Source: DATKKG01 sp964475215
Lineage (GTDB): Archaea; Thermoproteota; Nitrososphaeria; Conexivisphaerales; DTJL01
Length of the DNA: 64,000 nucleotides
Assembly: GCA_964475215.1 (NCBI GenBank)
Contig: CAYYVT010000187.1
Coordinates: forward strand, 1 to 64,000
Direction: 5' to 3'
Part shown: positions 62,785-64,000 of the stretch, piece after piece
How positions within the stretch are numbered: position 1 is the first letter of the stretch
How the letters are laid out: the number at the start of each line of letters is the position of its first letter
The notes under the pieces: generated by a model
The model's input: the letters and a program-made list of their open reading frames with translations, nothing else
What the model was told of the DNA's origin: nothing
The model's database searches: none
Program-made: the position numbers and the translations under genes

Positions 62785-63295
62785 GGAACGCACCCTGGTC
62801 CTCGACACATCGGCTGTCATAGCAGGTCTACTACAGTCAGGCATAGACCTGAAGATGTACACCACACCTTCGGTTATCGATGAGGCAAGAGGAAGAGGCT
62901 ATTCGTCATTCCTCCGTAAGGAAGCGCAGAATGCAAGAGATCTAGCCGTAATGGAGGCCACGCCTGACATCATGAACACGGTAAAGGCCAAAATTAGACA
63001 GATGGGAGAGGGCGCTAGGCTTTCCGACACAGACATCTCTGTCATCAGCCTTGCGATCTATCTTAGGAACGAAGGTCATGCCGATGTCACGATCATGTCC
63101 GACGATTACTCGCTTCAGAACGTGGCTTCCTCCATGGGTCTGACTACAAAGTCGTCCAACACTCAAGGGATTTCAAAGCAGTTCGAATGGTCATACTATT
63201 GCCCTGCCTGTTTCAAGAGCTACAGCAAACCCCCCAAGGACATGTTGTGTAGGCTTTGTGGCACCAAGCTAAAAAGGAAGCCCATCAAGACCTAA
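62762..63295 (+). CDS. nob1: Ribosome assembly endonuclease Nob1
   Basis: 177 residues. The PIN domain has acidic metal ligands in LVLDTSAVIAG, SVIDEARG, LSDTDISVISLAI and IMSDDYSLQNVA, then a zinc ribbon CPACFKSYSKPPKDMLCRLC (about 150-170). It makes the final 3' cut of 16S rRNA. It overlaps nadK and moaE, so the three are one transcript. Confidence 0.94.
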   Translation: MKMSYNNKERTLVLDTSAVIAGLLQSGIDLKMYTTPSVIDEARGRGYSSFLRKEAQNARDLAVMEATPDIMNTVKAKIRQMGEGARLSDTDISVISLAIYLRNEGHADVTIMSDDYSLQNVASSMGLTTKSSNTQGISKQFEWSYYCPACFKSYSKPPKDMLCRLCGTKLKRKPIKT

Positions 63296-63315
63296 ATGAG
63301 GTTGCGAAGCATTTG

Positions 63316-63774
63316 GTGAAGGCTAAGGCTGTCAGTTCTCAGCTTCCACCATCCGGGATTTACGCGAAGGGCAGCCTGAATTACGACGAGCTCATGGCCA
63401 CGACAGTGAACTTGGTCAAGGGAACGTCTGGCGCCGTCGCTTCATACATCGGACTCGTCAAGGCTTCAGGCCTCGGCAAGAGGGAGGTCGAGGAGCTAGT
63501 AATTGAAACCTATCCACAATACTCCGACAAGATGCTTCTGAAGATATGCGAAGAAATAAAGCGAAAATACAAGCTCCAACTTGCCGTCATCTACCATTTC
63601 GAAGGAAGTTTCAGGGTGGGGGAGACTCTTGTAATGGTGATTGTCGCAGGCAAAAGTCGAAATATCGTCTTCCCCGCTGTCGAAGAAGCCATCCGCAGGT
63701 ACAAGACCGAACCCGCTATCTGGAAGAAGGAAATCTATGGCGGCGGGAGGTCGAAGTGGGTCAACCACCCATAG
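63316..63774 (+). CDS. moaE: Molybdopterin synthase catalytic subunit MoaE
   Basis: About 152 residues from GTG 63316. Family text is GAVASYIGLVKASGLGKREV, LQLAVIYHFEGSFRVGETLV and PAIWKKEIYGGGRSKWV, which includes the active-site Lys pair. MoaE inserts sulfur from MoaD thiocarboxylate into the pterin. No moaD is visible here. The frame is open back to 63256, inside nob1, but that extension is not MoaE-like. With the MobA-like gene it implies a molybdenum or tungsten cofactor. Confidence 0.88.
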   Translation: MKAKAVSSQLPPSGIYAKGSLNYDELMATTVNLVKGTSGAVASYIGLVKASGLGKREVEELVIETYPQYSDKMLLKICEEIKRKYKLQLAVIYHFEGSFRVGETLVMVIVAGKSRNIVFPAVEEAIRRYKTEPAIWKKEIYGGGRSKWVNHP

Positions 63775-63835
63775 ACGGGGGACTGACCCTACTTTCCCGA
63801 CGAAGAAACACATGAGCGCGTCGGGTCATAATGGA

Positions 63836-64000
63836 TTAAGGAATCACAGCCTTCTCTATGCTCCTATAGGCTATAGCCTCCGCCGTGGCCTGCCGCTTGA
63901 TAGCCTTGGCCGCGTTCATCAAGCTCGACGTGACATTATCTTGTTTAAAGCATAGCTGTCTAAGGGCTTCGTCAATCTCCGACCAGCCGTTAGCCACGGC
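63836..64000 (-). CDS. Partial protein, C-terminal 54 residues
   Basis: A minus-strand frame enters from the right edge and ends at TAA 63836-63838. The tail is helical and basic (LRQLCFKQDNVTSSLMNAAK, then AIKRQATAEAIAYRSIEKAV). It is too short to identify. The 60 nt between it and moaE are non-coding. Confidence 0.6.
   Translation of the reverse strand, partial: AVANGWSEIDEALRQLCFKQDNVTSSLMNAAKAIKRQATAEAIAYRSIEKAVIP

Overview
The window is archaeal. The left edge holds the 5' two thirds of a 16S rRNA with archaeal signature sites, and the genes include archaeal RNA polymerase subunits (RpoL, RpoF), TFS, Elf1, Csl4, SRP54, Nob1, KsgA/Dim1, aRF1, L10e, L21e, Sec61-beta, geranylgeranylglyceryl phosphate synthase, Orc1/Cdc6 and both subunits of a D-family DNA polymerase. 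Many pre-tRNAs carry several small introns. The 16S text, gene set and gene order point to the TACK group, most likely a non-ammonia-oxidising Nitrososphaerota (Thaumarchaeota) relative. That placement is inference. No CRISPR array, insertion sequence or prophage was seen.

Layout. 1-5.8 kb: 16S rRNA, tRNA-Ser(CGA), a fused-type indolepyruvate:ferredoxin oxidoreductase split into two reading frames, tRNA-Leu(CAG). 5.9-15.7 kb: proline-rich membrane protein, Ogt-type alkyltransferase, ADP-forming acyl-CoA synthetase, intron-rich tRNA-Met, Lhr helicase, RPA, DUF2070 membrane protein, Sec61-beta. 15.7-27.1 kb: glyA, then a replication region: elf1-ggps-DP2 on the minus strand, two origin-flanking unknown genes with winged-helix-like ends, an origin with four ORB repeats, orc1/cdc6, DP1 and a MobA-like gene. 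27.1-35.5 kb: a methylcitrate-type operon, tRNA-Leu(CAA), UMP kinase, aRF1, ValRS, tRNA-Thr(GGT). 35.6-41.5 kb: a complete peptide ABC importer in two convergent blocks. 41.6-47.6 kb: looser accessory stretch with a frameshifted zinc-finger gene, phosphoesterase, SWIM protein, DsrE/TusA-like pair, Lrp-type regulator and small proteins. 47.6-64 kb: dense information-processing operons: prs, topA, trmJ-rpl10e-dph2-csl4-rpoL-tfs, a TGS protein, dph6-srp54-pus10-rpl21e-rpoF-DUF655-ksgA-hemK, and nadK-nob1-moaE.

The genes suggest a heterotroph that imports peptides, oxidises aromatic amino-acid 2-oxoacids through Ior, conserves energy with ADP-forming acyl-CoA synthetase, and handles propionyl-CoA through a methylcitrate route. 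Housekeeping genes sit in tight operons, often overlapping by 4-10 nt, and several convergent pairs abut or share stop codons.

The most unusual signal is a set of information-processing proteins whose folds are kept but whose active sites look eroded. DP2 has lost the first catalytic Asp of its NCDGDED motif. DP1 has lost most metal ligands of its exonuclease. A DRG-like TGS protein has no P-loop. Pus10 lacks its catalytic motif. A second theme is tRNA precursors with two or three introns at non-canonical positions, plus one tRNA-Thr with an aberrant T-loop. Motif comparisons are from memory of the families, not from alignments run here.
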